From NCBI GenBank assembly GCA_029817715.1, contig JARUPY010000398.1, forward strand, positions 2,418,001-2,482,000: a stretch of DNA of 64,000 bases, in the 5' to 3' direction. Positions 8,838 through 18,001 of the stretch are shown here, one piece after another. Origin of the DNA: Melastoma dodecandrum. Its lineage: Eukaryota > Streptophyta > Magnoliopsida > Myrtales > Melastomataceae. The notes under the pieces were generated by a model. That model saw nothing but the letters and a program-made list of their open reading frames with translations. It did not search any database and was not told where the DNA came from. The translations under genes were made by a program, and so were the position numbers. How positions within the stretch are numbered: the first letter of the stretch is position 1; each line of letters opens with the position of its first letter.

Positions 8838-9744
8838 GGGCCGCAAGCTCCACAGCCCGCGCGTAGACCTTGCGGCGGGGCTGGCCGGTCTCGCCCGAGA
8901 CGACCGCCGCGGCGTCCTTGACCGACAGCGTCTCGAGCGCGGTGCGCAGGCGCGCGTCGAGCGCCGCGCCGTCGAGCGCCGGCGCGTCCTCCAGTGGCGG
9001 GCCTACGAGGATCACGATCTCGCCCCGCAGCGCCTCGCAGGTCTCGAGCTCGGCCGAAAGCTGCACGAGGGTCCCGCGCTTCACCGCCTCGAACATCTTG
9101 GTCAGTTCGCGGGCGATCGCGGCGTCGCGCGGGCCGAGCACGGCGGCGAGGTCCGCGACCGTCTCGACGACGCGTCGCGGGGACTCGAAGATGACCAGCG
9201 TGCCCGGCACAGTCGCGATCTCCGCGATGCGCTGGCGCCGTGCGGCGCTCTTGGGCGGCAGGAAGCCCTCGAAAAAGAAGCGGTTCGTCGGCAGACCCGC
9301 CACGACGAGTCCCGCGAGAACCGCCGAGGCGCCCGGCACCGACGTGACCGCGACACCGAGCTTCAGCGCCTCCCCGACGAGGCGGAAGCCGGGGTCGGAC
9401 ACAAGCGGCGTGCCGGCGTCCGAGACGAGCGCCAGCGCCTGCCCCGCCTCGAGCCGAGCGAGCAATTGCGGGCGGACCTGATCGGCGTTGTGCTCGTGGT
9501 AGGCGAAGAGCGGTGTCGTCACCCCGTAATGGGCGAGCAGCACCTTGGTGACGCGCGTGTCTTCCGCCACGACGAGGTCGGCCGCCGCAAGCGTCGACAG
9601 CGCGCGGAACGAGATGTCGCCGAGGTTGCCGATCGGCGTCGCGACGACATGCAGGCCGGCACGGATCGGCTCGGCCTCCGCGCTGAGGCCGAACGCGGCG
9701 AAACCGCCCTGGATGGGCGCGGGCGTGTCGTTCGAGATGCTCAT
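8815..9744 (-). CDS. rsmI: 16S rRNA 2'-O-methyltransferase RsmI
   Basis: A 309-residue SAM-dependent tetrapyrrole-methylase-fold enzyme that methylates the ribose of C1402 of 16S rRNA. Diagnostic segments: [15 protein letters not shown] near residue 30, [29 protein letters not shown] and [15 protein letters not shown]. The start ATG at 9744 (MSISND) matches the family length; the longer open frame upstream is non-coding. It runs in one operon with yraN and diverges from the LpoA-like lipoprotein. Confidence 0.95.
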   Translation of the reverse strand: MSISNDTPAPIQGGFAAFGLSAEAEPIRAGLHVVATPIGNLGDISFRALSTLAAADLVVAEDTRVTKVLLAHYGVTTPLFAYHEHNADQVRPQLLARLEAGQALALVSDAGTPLVSDPGFRLVGEALKLGVAVTSVPGASAVLAGLVVAGLPTNRFFFEGFLPPKSAARRQRIAEIATVPGTLVIFESPRRVVETVADLAAVLGPRDAAIARELTKMFEAVKRGTLVQLSAELETCEALRGEIVILVGPPLEDAPALDGAALDARLRTALETLSVKDAAAVVSGETGQPRRKVYARAVELAAHATDRAG

Positions 9745-10004
9745 CGCGCTACCGCAACCAGCTTTGCGCGCTGCGGGCAAGGGTGGCGAATACCTTTCCC
9801 GCGACGACCGTCTCGGCAGCCCTGCGGACCTGCAGCCTCCGCCCTTGGGGGCATGCCATGCCATGGCGCGGCGCAGAGCGGCCCGTCCCGGCTCGTCCGC
9901 CTTGATTTCGGCGCAGCGGGCTGCTGTCACTTGGCGACGTCTTGGCGCAGCGGGCGCATCCGGTCCGGGATCGCCGCCGCCAGCACGCGGGAAGGGCTCC
10001 GGGG

Positions 10005-11249
10005 TTGCGTTTTCTGTCTCGATCGTCGTGCGGCGCATGTGGACGCCTGGGGTGCGCGGCTGCCGTGGCCGCCTTGCTCGCGGCCTGCGGCTCGACCGTC
10101 GGCACCTCGACCGGCAAGCTTCCGGGCGACAACAGCGATGTCGCGCTGAACGCGCCGGTCGGCAAAGTCGAGTCCTCGGCCCTGCCCGGCTCGGCACCGG
10201 CCGCCGGCAACGCGATCGGCGCCGGACCGACAAAGATCGCACTGATCCTGCCGCTGACCTCGCCCAACGGGCAGCCGAGCCTCGTCGGCCAGTCGCTGCG
10301 CAACGCGGCCGACCTCGCCTATTCGGAATCCGGTGGCAACGATCTCACGATCCTCGTCAAGGACGACCGTTCCAGCCCCGACGGCGCCCGTGATGCGGCG
10401 CAATCGGCGCTGTCCGAGGGCGCCGAACTCGTCATTGGCCCGCTCTTCGCCTCCGACGTGCGCGAAGTCTCGAAGGTCGTGCGCCAGGCGGGCAAACCGA
10501 TGATCGCGTTCTCGACCGACACGTCGACGGCCACGCGCGGCTCCTACCTGCTCTCCTTCCTGATCGAGAGCTATGTCGACCGCATCGTCGATTTCGCCGC
10601 CTCGAAGGGCAAGAAGGCGATCGCCGCGTTGGTGCCCGACAACGATTACGGCCGTGTCGCCGATGCCGAATTCCAGGCCGAGGCGGCCAAGCGCGGCCTG
10701 CGGGTGATGGGCGACGAGCGCTACACGCCCGCGACGCGCGATGCGGCCGTCAAGAAGATCGCCTCGCTCGGCGACGGGATCGACTCGCTCTTCATCCCCG
10801 AGCAGGCGGACGCGATGCCGGCGATGTCGCAGGCTCTCGTCGCGAGCGGCCTCGACAAGCGCGTGCAGATCCTCGGCACGGGGCTGTGGAACGATGCGCG
10901 GGTGCTCAGCCTGCCGGGCTTGCAGGGGGCGTGGTTCGCCGCGCCCGAGAACGGCGGCTTCAACGCCTTCGCCAACCGCTACCGCGCGAAGTTCAACACT
11001 GACCCGACGCGCATCTCGACCCTCTCCTACGACGCGGTATCGCTTGCCGCCGCGCTGGCCCATTCGCAGGGGCCGCAGCGCTATGCGGACGCGACGCTGC
11101 TCAACAAGTCGGGCTTCAACGGGGCCGACGGCGTCTTCCGCTTCCGTGCCGACGGCCTGAACGACCGCGGCCTCGCCGTGCTGCAAGTCAAGGACGGCAA
11201 GGCCGTGACGGTCAGCCCCGCTCCGCACACGTTCCCGGCGTCCTCCTGA
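10005..11249 (+). CDS. Penicillin-binding protein activator (LpoA-like) / periplasmic binding-fold lipoprotein
   Basis: A 414-residue lipoprotein with a Leu/Ile/Val-binding-protein fold. A hydrophobic signal segment ends in the lipobox LLAACGS, then a linker, then IALILPLTSPNG, the start of the type-1 periplasmic binding domain; further segments are LVIGPLFASDVREV, PMIAFSTDT, AALVPDNDYG and ISTLSYDAVSLAAAL. In gammaproteobacteria LpoA sits beside rsmI and yraN and activates PBP1A in the outer membrane; the same neighbourhood here makes that role likely. No ATG lies at the right place: TTG at 10005 gives a good signal peptide and is my choice, with moderate certainty. Confidence 0.8.
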   Translation: MRFLSRSSCGACGRLGCAAAVAALLAACGSTVGTSTGKLPGDNSDVALNAPVGKVESSALPGSAPAAGNAIGAGPTKIALILPLTSPNGQPSLVGQSLRNAADLAYSESGGNDLTILVKDDRSSPDGARDAAQSALSEGAELVIGPLFASDVREVSKVVRQAGKPMIAFSTDTSTATRGSYLLSFLIESYVDRIVDFAASKGKKAIAALVPDNDYGRVADAEFQAEAAKRGLRVMGDERYTPATRDAAVKKIASLGDGIDSLFIPEQADAMPAMSQALVASGLDKRVQILGTGLWNDARVLSLPGLQGAWFAAPENGGFNAFANRYRAKFNTDPTRISTLSYDAVSLAAALAHSQGPQRYADATLLNKSGFNGADGVFRFRADGLNDRGLAVLQVKDGKAVTVSPAPHTFPASS

Positions 11250-11258
11250 ACGCCCGTC

Positions 11259-11747
11259 CTAGCGCACCTTGCGCCAGATCAGCGTGACCACGCTTACCTT
11301 CCCGTCGGTCGAGGCGGGCGCCGGCTTGGTCGTATACGTCAGCTGGTCGCCATTCCGCTTTACGTCCCGCACGGTCTTGGTGCCCGTCCAGACCTCGTTC
11401 CACGAGGCGTCGATCGAGTGGGTGATCGTGTCGCCGGCGATCGAATAGGTGCCGGCGTAGGCGAGCATCGTCTTGAAGAGCCGGATGCGGTCGGCGTCCG
11501 TCGTGTCCGCGAGGCTCTTGGGCTTGACGCGATGGTCGTGCACGATCAGCACGATCATCCGCCCGTCCCGACCGTACATGATCGTCCCGGTCGGGTGCGG
11601 GCCATAGGTTTCGCTGACCTCGCCGGTCGCGAGAACCTTTCGCGTACTGCTGACGAGTGTCCAGGTGCCGACGACATCCTCCGGCTGGAGCGCCTGCGCG
11701 GGAAGAAGGGAAAGAACGAACAATCCAAGGCTGACAAGACTGCGCAT
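11259..11747 (-). CDS. Exported lipocalin-like domain protein
   Basis: A 162-residue protein with a signal peptide (cleavage near PAQALQ, about residue 19) and a lipocalin-like barrel: [10 protein letters not shown] at the mouth, then [16 protein letters not shown] and [26 protein letters not shown]. These match the lipocalin_5-like family, whose members are mostly uncharacterised. The start at 11747 is chosen for the signal peptide. It converges on the LpoA-like gene with 9 bases between stops. Confidence 0.78.
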   Translation of the reverse strand: MRSLVSLGLFVLSLLPAQALQPEDVVGTWTLVSSTRKVLATGEVSETYGPHPTGTIMYGRDGRMIVLIVHDHRVKPKSLADTTDADRIRLFKTMLAYAGTYSIAGDTITHSIDASWNEVWTGTKTVRDVKRNGDQLTYTTKPAPASTDGKVSVVTLIWRKVR

Positions 11748-11829
11748 GGGCGGCTCCCGGCTAGAAAGCGCAGCATTAACGCGCTCGACCTTGCCTTTCC
11801 GCTGGTCTTCCGTATAAGGACGCCTCCTC

Positions 11830-11890
11830 AGAACCGCCCGGCCAGACAGGGCTGCCGTGGCGGTTCTTTCTCGTCCCGACGACCGGGACG
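11830..11890 (+). promoter_or_regulatory. Two tandem hairpins in the rpmI leader
   Basis: Two strong stems stand back to back about 60-120 bases upstream of rpmI. Stem 1 pairs AGAACCGCC (11830-11838) with GGCGGTTCT (11859-11867), all 9 pairs, with an inner CGGC/GCCG pair. Stem 2 pairs CGTCCCG (11872-11878) with CGGGACG (11884-11890). Stem 1 is followed by a pyrimidine run (TTCTCG). The position fits a ribosomal-protein leader under L20 autoregulation or attenuation, known for infC-rpmI-rplT in other bacteria; that this one binds L20 is inference. Confidence 0.6.
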
Positions 11891-11951
11891 ACGGTGCCGC
11901 GCTGGCGACGCCGACGCACAAGATGGGGCCCAGAACCCCGCGGAGAGCAAA

Positions 11952-12152
11952 ATGCCCAAGCTGAAGACCAAGTCGGGCGCTGCCAAGCGCTTCAAGATCA
12001 CCGGCACCGGAAAGGTCGTCTATGCCCAGGCCGGCAAGCGCCATGGCATGATCAAGCGGACGAACAAGCAGATCCGCAACCTGCGCGGCACGAACGTCCT
12101 GTTCAAGACCGACGGGGACAACGTGAAGAAGTACTTCCTGCCGAACGGCTGA
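11952..12152 (+). CDS. rpmI: 50S ribosomal protein L35
   Basis: A 66-residue basic protein with the L35 sequence [18 protein letters not shown] at the start and KKYFLPNG at the end. It is a structural protein of the large subunit. It is followed by rplT after 47 bases, the universal order; infC is not next to it here. The leader with two hairpins at 11830-11890 is the likely control point. Confidence 0.97.
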   Translation: MPKLKTKSGAAKRFKITGTGKVVYAQAGKRHGMIKRTNKQIRNLRGTNVLFKTDGDNVKKYFLPNG

Positions 12153-12199
12153 AGTTTCCCTCGACCGTCCCCTTCTTCCGTCGTTTCCAGGAGATCACC

Positions 12200-12562
12200 A
12201 TGGCTCGCGTCAAGCGCGGCGTCGCCGCTCACGCCAAGCACAAGAAGACCCTCAAGGCCGCCAAAGGCTTTTACGGCCGCCGCAAGAACACGATCCGCGC
12301 CGCGAAGGCCGCCGTCGATCGCTCGATGCAATACGCGACGCGCGACCGCCGCGCGAAGAAGCGCACCTTCCGCGCCCTGTGGATCCAGCGCCTCAACGCC
12401 GCCGTCCGCGAACTGGGCCTGACCTACTCGCGCTTCATCGACGGCCTCGCCAAGGCCGGCATCGAGCCCGACCGCAAGGTGCTGTCCGACCTCGCCATCC
12501 GCGAGCCGGACGCCTTCAAGGCGAGCGTCGAGAAGGCCAAGGCCGCCCTTCCGGCGGCGTGA
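12200..12562 (+). CDS. rplT: 50S ribosomal protein L20
   Basis: A 120-residue basic protein, the early 23S rRNA-binding assembly protein L20 and, in other bacteria, the repressor of its own operon. Typical segments are [45 protein letters not shown] and [14 protein letters not shown]. An AGGAG site lies 7 bases upstream. Unlike many genomes, pheS/pheT do not follow; a convergent DUF1674 gene does. Confidence 0.97.
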   Translation: MARVKRGVAAHAKHKKTLKAAKGFYGRRKNTIRAAKAAVDRSMQYATRDRRAKKRTFRALWIQRLNAAVRELGLTYSRFIDGLAKAGIEPDRKVLSDLAIREPDAFKASVEKAKAALPAA

Positions 12563-12574
12563 GGGCCGGGCTTG

Positions 12575-12601
12575 TCGCGACGGACTAGAAATCCGTCGCG
12601 A
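12575..12601. terminator. Hairpin between convergent rplT and DUF1674 gene
   Basis: A perfect 10-base inverted repeat, TCGCGACGGA (12575-12584) and TCCGTCGCGA (12592-12601), with a 7-base loop. It lies right after rplT and covers the stop codon of the converging DUF1674 gene. There is no clear T-run on either side, so it may stop transcription weakly or simply protect the 3' ends. Confidence 0.5.
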
Positions 12602-12779
12602 GCCCCTCCACTTCCCAATCTCCGTAGCGCACGGGCTCGGCGCCGCCGCGGCCGTTAAACTCCGGCGCACGCTCGACTTCGGCCTGCGTTCGCCGGCGCT
12701 CCTCGGCTTCGGCTAGGGCGCGCTGCGCCGCCGGGGTCAGCGCCTTGTGCGGGCGATCCCCTCGCGTCTCATCTGCCAT
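12585..12779 (-). CDS. DUF1674 protein, SDHAF4-like succinate dehydrogenase assembly factor
   Basis: A 64-residue protein ending in the DUF1674 signature NGRGGAEPVRYGDWEVEG followed by a terminal DF. This is the hallmark of the SDHAF4 family, which in mitochondria binds the flavinylated SDH flavoprotein subunit and helps complex II assembly. The N-terminus is charged and helical. The ATG at 12779 (MADETRGD) gives the usual bacterial length; its stop lies inside a hairpin shared with rplT. Confidence 0.85.
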   Translation of the reverse strand: MADETRGDRPHKALTPAAQRALAEAEERRRTQAEVERAPEFNGRGGAEPVRYGDWEVEGLATDF

Positions 12780-12842
12780 GCAGCTCGTCCTGTCGACTGT
12801 CGCGCCCTTGACGCTGGCGCTCAACGTGACGACGAACGGGGC

Positions 12843-14084
12843 ATGACGCAAGCCTCCGCCGCCGACGTCGGCCAGCAGCCCCCCGGCCAGCAGCCCCCCG
12901 GCCAGCAGACGCCCTCCCCCGCACTGATCTTGATGCTGGCGACCGCCTGCGGCATCGTCGTCGCCAACCTCTATTACGCACAGCCGATCGTCGGCCTGCT
13001 CTCGCGCGAATACGGCCTCTCTGTCGCACTCTCCGGGATCATCGTCACGGTGACGCAGCTCGGCTATGCGGCCGGCCTCCTCCTCGTCGTGCCGCTCGGC
13101 GACATCATCGAGAACCGCATGCTGATCCTCGCCTTGATGGCCGGAGTCTTCGCGACGCTCGTCGTCGCCTGTCTCGCGCCGACCGCCGCGGTCTTTCTCG
13201 CGGCCTCGCTGGGGCTCGGCATCTTCTCCTGCGCGGTGCAGGTCATCGTGCCCTATGCGGGACATCTGGCGGACGACGCGAACCGCGGGCGCATCGTCGG
13301 CAGCGTCGTCTCGGGGCTTCTGTTCGGCATCATGCTGTCGCGCCCGCTGGCGAGTTTCGCCGCGCATTTCGTCGGCCCTCGCTCGATCTTCGCGCTGAGT
13401 GCGGGAGCGACGGTCCTCGTCGCCGCGGCCGTCGCCGTCGGCATGCCGCGGCGCCGGCCCGACGGCATGCCGTACGGCCGCGTGCTCGCCTCGCTCGGGC
13501 CTCTGCTGCGCGACACCGCCGTCCTGCAGCGGCGCGCGGCCTACCAGGCCGCGATGTTCGGCGCCTTCAGCCTCTTTTGGACGGCCGTGCCCCTGCTGCT
13601 CGAAGGGCCGGCGTTCCACTTCACGCAGGTCGAGATCGGGCTGTTCGCGCTCGTCGGCGCGGGCGGCGCGCTGATCTCGCCCCACGCCGGGCGGGCGGCC
13701 GATGCGGGCTGGTCGCGCGCGGTCACGGCGGCCGCGCTCGTCGGCGGCGCGCTGTCCTTCGCGGCCGCGATCCTCGGCGGAACCCTCCATTCCTGGCCGA
13801 TCCTCGTCGTCTCCGGGGTCGCGCTCGACATGGCGGTGGCGGCGAACCTGGTCACGGGCCAGCGCGAGATCTTCGCGCTCGGCCCGGAGGCGCGCAGCCG
13901 CCTCAACGGCCTCTTCCTCGCGCTGTTCTTCCTCGGCGGTGCTTTCGGCTCGTTCGCGGCGGGCGTCGCCTATGCGCGCGGGGGATGGACGGCGAGCTGC
14001 ATCGTGGGCGCCCTGATGCCGCTGATCGCCATCGGCTATCTCGTCGTCGCCGAACCGGCTCAGGCGGCGAAAAGGTCCTCGTAG
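12843..14084 (+). CDS. MFS transporter
   Basis: A 413-residue major facilitator protein with 12 predicted membrane helices. After a Gln/Pro-rich N-terminus made by a short duplication (GQQPP twice), helix 1 reads ACGIVVANLYYAQPIVGLL, a common start in the YnfM/AraJ-like drug- and sugar-efflux group. The motif-A region is PLGDIIENRMLIL. The substrate is unknown. It converges on the Uma2 gene with a 25-base overlap. Confidence 0.82.
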   Translation: MTQASAADVGQQPPGQQPPGQQTPSPALILMLATACGIVVANLYYAQPIVGLLSREYGLSVALSGIIVTVTQLGYAAGLLLVVPLGDIIENRMLILALMAGVFATLVVACLAPTAAVFLAASLGLGIFSCAVQVIVPYAGHLADDANRGRIVGSVVSGLLFGIMLSRPLASFAAHFVGPRSIFALSAGATVLVAAAVAVGMPRRRPDGMPYGRVLASLGPLLRDTAVLQRRAAYQAAMFGAFSLFWTAVPLLLEGPAFHFTQVEIGLFALVGAGGALISPHAGRAADAGWSRAVTAAALVGGALSFAAAILGGTLHSWPILVVSGVALDMAVAANLVTGQREIFALGPEARSRLNGLFLALFFLGGAFGSFAAGVAYARGGWTASCIVGALMPLIAIGYLVVAEPAQAAKRSS

Positions 14085-14644
14085 ATCTCCGAGAGCGGGA
14101 TCTCGAGGTCGAGCTGGCCGAGCCGCAGCACGGCTTCGAGCCCGTCGGCAATCTGGAACGCGCTCCAGCTGCCGTTCGCCCGCTCGATCGATTCGACATG
14201 CGGGCGGTCGCGGTCGACGCGCACGTAATGCTTCAGGCTCGGCAGCGTCTGGTAGACGAGCCACTTGTCCTCCCGGTCGCGGCGCGCGGTCCCTTGAGAG
14301 AGCACTTCGACGATGAGCGAGGCATCCGCCAGGAAGGCGGCGCCCGCATCCGGGCGCTTGCAGAACACCAGGATGTCCGGAAGAAGCGAGGAGCTGGAGC
14401 GATTCTCCTGCACGCGAAACGACTCACGCAGCGTGCGGCAGGGCGAACCACGATCGCGGAAGCGCCGGTCCATCGCATCGCCCAGGTTCTGGATGATGCG
14501 GTTGTGCTCCCAGCGCGCGCCGACCATCATCCGCACGACGCGCCCGCTGATCAGCTCCAAGCGCTCGTCCTCCGGGGCGTCGGCGAGCAGGTCCTCGAAG
14601 TGCTCGAGGCTCATGCGGGGGTCTGCGAACGCGGGACGGTTCAT
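14060..14644 (-). CDS. Uma2 family (DUF820) PD-(D/E)XK nuclease-like protein
   Basis: A 194-residue Uma2/DUF820 family protein. Segments typical of the family are RMSLEHFEDLLADAPEDERLELISG, SLLPDILVFCK (the conserved P-D) and ASLIVEVLSQGT (E-V-x-S), with a later KWLVYQTLPSLKHYVRVD. The fold is restriction-endonuclease-like but activity is unproven in most members. A GAGGAAGG ribosome site supports the ATG at 14644. The upstream region holds the triplicated 20-bp repeat. The end overlaps the MFS gene tail by 25 bases. Confidence 0.85.
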   Translation of the reverse strand: MNRPAFADPRMSLEHFEDLLADAPEDERLELISGRVVRMMVGARWEHNRIIQNLGDAMDRRFRDRGSPCRTLRESFRVQENRSSSSLLPDILVFCKRPDAGAAFLADASLIVEVLSQGTARRDREDKWLVYQTLPSLKHYVRVDRDRPHVESIERANGSWSAFQIADGLEAVLRLGQLDLEIPLSEIYEDLFAA

Positions 14645-14674
14645 CGTGGCGCCTTCCTCGTCCGAGCGTAACAC

Positions 14675-14734
14675 GATACGAGTTTTCACGTCACGACACG
14701 CGTTTTCGTGTGATGATACGCGTTTTTTTGTCAT
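14675..14734. repeat. Three adjacent 20-bp direct repeats between Uma2 and ruvB
   Basis: Three units of exactly 20 bases follow one another: unit 1 14675-14694, unit 2 14695-14714, unit 3 14715-14734. Each begins GAtACGcGTTTT (with single changes) and ends in a GTsAy-like half. Unit 2 with its border is also palindromic on the reverse strand (ACACG...CGTGT). The array lies 31 bases upstream of the Uma2 start and 43 bases upstream of ruvB, so it could be an operator serving both divergent genes. It does not match the alphaproteobacterial LexA box GAAC-N7-GAAC. Confidence 0.75.
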
Positions 14735-14776
14735 CAGGCAGAACGCGTCGGAACCGGCCCTCGCAGAGATCACGGC

Positions 14777-15817
14777 GTGTCGCAGAGACTGGTTGCCCCG
14801 GACGTCCAGGACGAGGACCCGGACGCCTCGCTGCGCCCTCACTCGCTCGCCGACTTCACCGGCCAGGAGGCGGCGCGCAAGAACCTCGGGGTGTTCATCG
14901 AGGCGGCCCGCGCCCGGGGCGAGGCGCTCGACCACGTGCTGCTGGTGGGCCCGCCGGGCCTCGGCAAGACGACGCTGGCGCAGATCGTGGCCCGCGAACT
15001 CGGCGTCAACTTCCGCTCGACCTCGGGACCCGTCATCGCCAAGGCCGGCGATCTCGCCGCGCAGCTCACGGGACTCGAGGAGCGCGACGTGCTCTTCATC
15101 GACGAAATCCATCGCCTCAATCCAGCGGTCGAGGAAATCCTCTATCCCGCGATGGAGGACTTCCAGCTCGACCTGATGATCGGCGAAGGCCCGGGCGCGC
15201 GTTCGGTGAAGATCGACCTCGCGAAGTTCACGCTCGTCGGGGCGACGACCCGCCAGGGCCTTTTGACGACGCCGCTGCGCGACCGCTTCGGCATCCCGAT
15301 CCGGCTCGACTTCTATACCGTCGCCGAATTAGAAAAGATCGTGCGGCGCGGGGCCCGCGTGCTCGGATTGGGCATCAGCGCGGCGGGCGCCAACGAGGTC
15401 GCGCGGCGCGCGCGCGGCACGCCGCGCATCGCCGGCCGGCTGCTGCGTCGCGTCCGCGACTTCGCGCATGTCGATGGGATCGATGAGGTGAACCGCACGC
15501 TCGCCGACAAGGCGCTGACCCTGCTCGACGTCGACCATATCGGCCTCGACCTGATGGACCGGCGCTATTTGAAGACGATCGCGGTGTCGTTCGGCGGCGG
15601 TCCCGTCGGGATCGAAACCATCGCGGCGGCCCTATCCGAACCGCGCGACGCGATCGAGGACATCATCGAGCCCTACCTGATCCAGCAGGGCTTCCTGCAG
15701 CGCACGCCGCGCGGACGGCTCCTCACCCCGCATGCCTTCGCGCACCTCGGTCTCGCCGCGCCGAAGCAGGAGACGCCGCAGTTCGGGCTGTTCGCGGACG
15801 GCGAAGAGCCGGGGTGA
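14777..15817 (+). CDS. ruvB: Holliday junction branch migration helicase RuvB
   Basis: A 346-residue AAA+ motor of the RuvABC resolvasome. Walker [10 protein letters not shown] is at residues 58-66; Walker B is [11 protein letters not shown]; sensor 1 is [11 protein letters not shown]; the arginine finger region is [11 protein letters not shown]; the winged-helix end has [16 protein letters not shown]. It starts at GTG. In most alphaproteobacteria ruvC-ruvA precede it; here they are absent and ruvB has its own upstream region, which contains the triplicated 20-bp repeat. Confidence 0.96.
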   Translation: MSQRLVAPDVQDEDPDASLRPHSLADFTGQEAARKNLGVFIEAARARGEALDHVLLVGPPGLGKTTLAQIVARELGVNFRSTSGPVIAKAGDLAAQLTGLEERDVLFIDEIHRLNPAVEEILYPAMEDFQLDLMIGEGPGARSVKIDLAKFTLVGATTRQGLLTTPLRDRFGIPIRLDFYTVAELEKIVRRGARVLGLGISAAGANEVARRARGTPRIAGRLLRRVRDFAHVDGIDEVNRTLADKALTLLDVDHIGLDLMDRRYLKTIAVSFGGGPVGIETIAAALSEPRDAIEDIIEPYLIQQGFLQRTPRGRLLTPHAFAHLGLAAPKQETPQFGLFADGEEPG

Positions 15818-15838
15818 GGTTCGGCGAGCGTCCGACGC

Positions 15839-16510
15839 TTACCCGACGGGGACGAAGATCCCCTTCGCCTGATCGAGCGCCGTCATGCGGCCGTTGGCGA
15901 CCCCGAAGTAGGCGCCGTGGAGCGTCAGCTTGCCGGCGGCCTCGCGCTCGCGCACCCACGGATAGGTGCGCAGGCTCTCGAGGCCCTGGATGATCGAGGC
16001 GTAGCAGAGGGTCTCGCAATAATGGTCGAAGTCTCCCGCCGGGGGCCCGAGCTTCTCGGAGGCCGGCTTCACGAGACGTTTCCATTTCGAGACGAAATCG
16101 GCCTCCGACAGCGGCTGGAACTCGTCCGCCTTTCCGAGTGCGAAGGCGCGGATGCCGCCGCACTGGGCGTGACCCATGACGACGATGTGGGCGACGTTGA
16201 GCGCGAGCACCGCATATTCGATTGCCGCCGAGGTCTCGGGCAGCGGATCCTCGGCCTCGAAGGGCGGGATGAGGTTGGCGATGTTGCGCACGACGAAGAT
16301 CTCGCCCGGTCCCGCGCCGAAGATCGTCTCCGGCGAGACGCGGGAATCGCAACAGCCGATGAGGAGCACCGGCGGCTTCTGGCCGTGTTCGGCGAGGTCG
16401 CGAAAGCGGCTCTGCTCCTCCTTCAGCCGCCCGTTCTTGAACGCCGCATAGCCGTCGGCGAGGTGCTCGGGCAGGATGGTCGAGCCGGGATTGCTGCGGG
16501 AAGACGTCAT
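15839..16510 (-). CDS. Beta-class carbonic anhydrase
   Basis: A 223-residue beta-carbonic anhydrase that interconverts CO2 and bicarbonate. The zinc site is Cys53 and the Asp55-Arg57 dyad in CCDSRVSP, plus His114 and Cys117 in MGHAQCGG. The start ATG at 16510 gives the standard length. It converges on ruvB with 21 bases between stops. Confidence 0.93.
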   Translation of the reverse strand: MTSSRSNPGSTILPEHLADGYAAFKNGRLKEEQSRFRDLAEHGQKPPVLLIGCCDSRVSPETIFGAGPGEIFVVRNIANLIPPFEAEDPLPETSAAIEYAVLALNVAHIVVMGHAQCGGIRAFALGKADEFQPLSEADFVSKWKRLVKPASEKLGPPAGDFDHYCETLCYASIIQGLESLRTYPWVREREAAGKLTLHGAYFGVANGRMTALDQAKGIFVPVG

Positions 16511-16711
16511 GGCACACCCTGCGAACGTGAGACGGCGGAAGGAGACGCGGATTGCATAATCCGCCCCCGGCGGAGGCGCAAACCTTTGGCTTGGCCGGTG
16601 AACCGTCGAACCCCTCTTTGCGTTCAAACATCCGACGCCCGCCTCGCCTACGAGACGATTTCCCTCCGTCGGCGGATAATCTAAAGACGGCACGCGATAC
16701 GGAGGAGCGAG

Positions 16712-18001
16712 ATGGCCGAAGCCGAGGACGAGGGCACGAAGACGGGCTCGGATCAGCCGAGCAAACCGGTGAGCGTGCCGTCCTCGAGCGAGCACAGGCC
16801 CGGCGCGCCGTCGAGCGAATGGACCGCCAGCGACGCGCGCGGTCCGCTCGCCGCCGCCGAAGAGGGCGGCGCGCCCGTCGAGAACTTCGGCTCGTCCGAG
16901 CCGACCGATACGCCGACCCATTCGCAGCCTGAGGCGGAACGCGCCGCCCTCTCGCACGAGCCGCCGATCTCGAACGAGGCGGAAGCGGAGACGATCGCGC
17001 CCGCGGCCACCCTTCACGAGACGACACCCCCTTCGCGCTGGCCGATCGTCGGCGCCCTGCTGGCGAGTGCCGCCATCGGCGCGATCGTGGCGGTGGTGGT
17101 CGACCGCAGCCAGCCACGCGGCGCCGACGAGCAAGTCGCCTCGCTGTCGGCAAAGGTCGATGCGCTCGAGGCGCGCAAGCCGGCGGCGCCCGATCTCGGT
17201 CCGATCCGCCAGCAGATCACCGCGCTGCAGGGGCAGGTCGCAGAGGCGCGCAAGGCCGCGGGCGACAAGTCGGGCGGCGACAGCGCCGCGCTGGAGCAGA
17301 AGATCGCGGCTCTGCAGTCCGGCCAGCAGGCGCTGCAGGCGCAGGGGTCCGCGGCGAAGGATGCGGATGCCAAGCTCGGCCAGCTGCAATCCGCCCTCGA
17401 AAGCCTCAAGCAGCAGGTCGCGAGCACGACGAGCGACGTTCAAGGTGTGAAGGACCAGCAGAAGGCCCTCGCCGGACGGGTCGGCGCGCCGGCGCTCGCC
17501 ATCGTCGCCGACAGCCTCGTCCAAGCGGTCCAATCGGGGCAGCCGTATCCGCAGCAGGTCGACGCGCTGAGTGCGCTCGGGGGCGACGCTGCGAAACTCG
17601 CCGTGCTCAAGCAGACGGCGACGACGGGCGTCGCGTCGCCGGGCGTGCTTGCCGCCAAACTCGCGCCTCTCGAGGAGCCCATGCTGGCGACGGCGCACAA
17701 GCCACCGCCCAACGCGACCTTCGTGCAGAAGCTGGAAAGCGGCATGTCGAGCCTCGTCAGCGTGCGCCGCACGGGCGATGTGGGTGGCAGCGATGCCTCT
17801 TCGCTCGTCGCTCGGATCAAGACGGATCTCGCGCATGACGATCTCAGCGACGCCGCGACGGCGTGGGACGGCCTGCCCGCGGATGCGAAGGCGAAGTCCG
17901 ATGCCTGGGGCGCGCTCCTCAAGCAGAGCGCGGCGGCGCTCGCGGCGGCGCGCAGCCTGCAGAGCGATGCCATCGTCGCGCTCGGCGGCAAGAAATCATG
18001 A
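16712..18001 (+). CDS. Mitofilin-like (Mic60 homologue) membrane protein
   Basis: A 429-residue inner-membrane protein with the alphaproteobacterial mitofilin layout. An acidic, disordered N-terminus (residues 1-105) is followed by one membrane helix (about 108-131, WPIVGALLASAAIGAIVAVV), a long coiled coil with heptad Leu/Ala (about 140-260), and the C-terminal mitofilin domain (from about 330, LESGMSSLVSVRRTGDVG to AATAWDGLPADAK). The family bends and tethers membranes, as Mic60 does at mitochondrial crista junctions. It overlaps hemY by ATGA. The hemC/hemD genes that usually precede it are missing here. Confidence 0.85.
   Translation: MAEAEDEGTKTGSDQPSKPVSVPSSSEHRPGAPSSEWTASDARGPLAAAEEGGAPVENFGSSEPTDTPTHSQPEAERAALSHEPPISNEAEAETIAPAATLHETTPPSRWPIVGALLASAAIGAIVAVVVDRSQPRGADEQVASLSAKVDALEARKPAAPDLGPIRQQITALQGQVAEARKAAGDKSGGDSAALEQKIAALQSGQQALQAQGSAAKDADAKLGQLQSALESLKQQVASTTSDVQGVKDQQKALAGRVGAPALAIVADSLVQAVQSGQPYPQQVDALSALGGDAAKLAVLKQTATTGVASPGVLAAKLAPLEEPMLATAHKPPPNATFVQKLESGMSSLVSVRRTGDVGGSDASSLVARIKTDLAHDDLSDAATAWDGLPADAKAKSDAWGALLKQSAAALAAARSLQSDAIVALGGKKS

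Noticed and set aside
12871..12905. Short tandem repeat (GQQPP coding) at the start of the MFS gene
   Set aside because: Two units of 15 bases in frame, a simple low-complexity stretch, not a regulatory array.
12585..14264. 559-residue minus-strand frame across the MFS gene
   Set aside because: Only its last 64 residues (DUF1674) are protein-like; the rest is antisense to the MFS transporter.
14675..14734. CRISPR array
   Set aside because: Units are contiguous with no spacers and no cas genes are near; no CRISPR was seen anywhere in the window.
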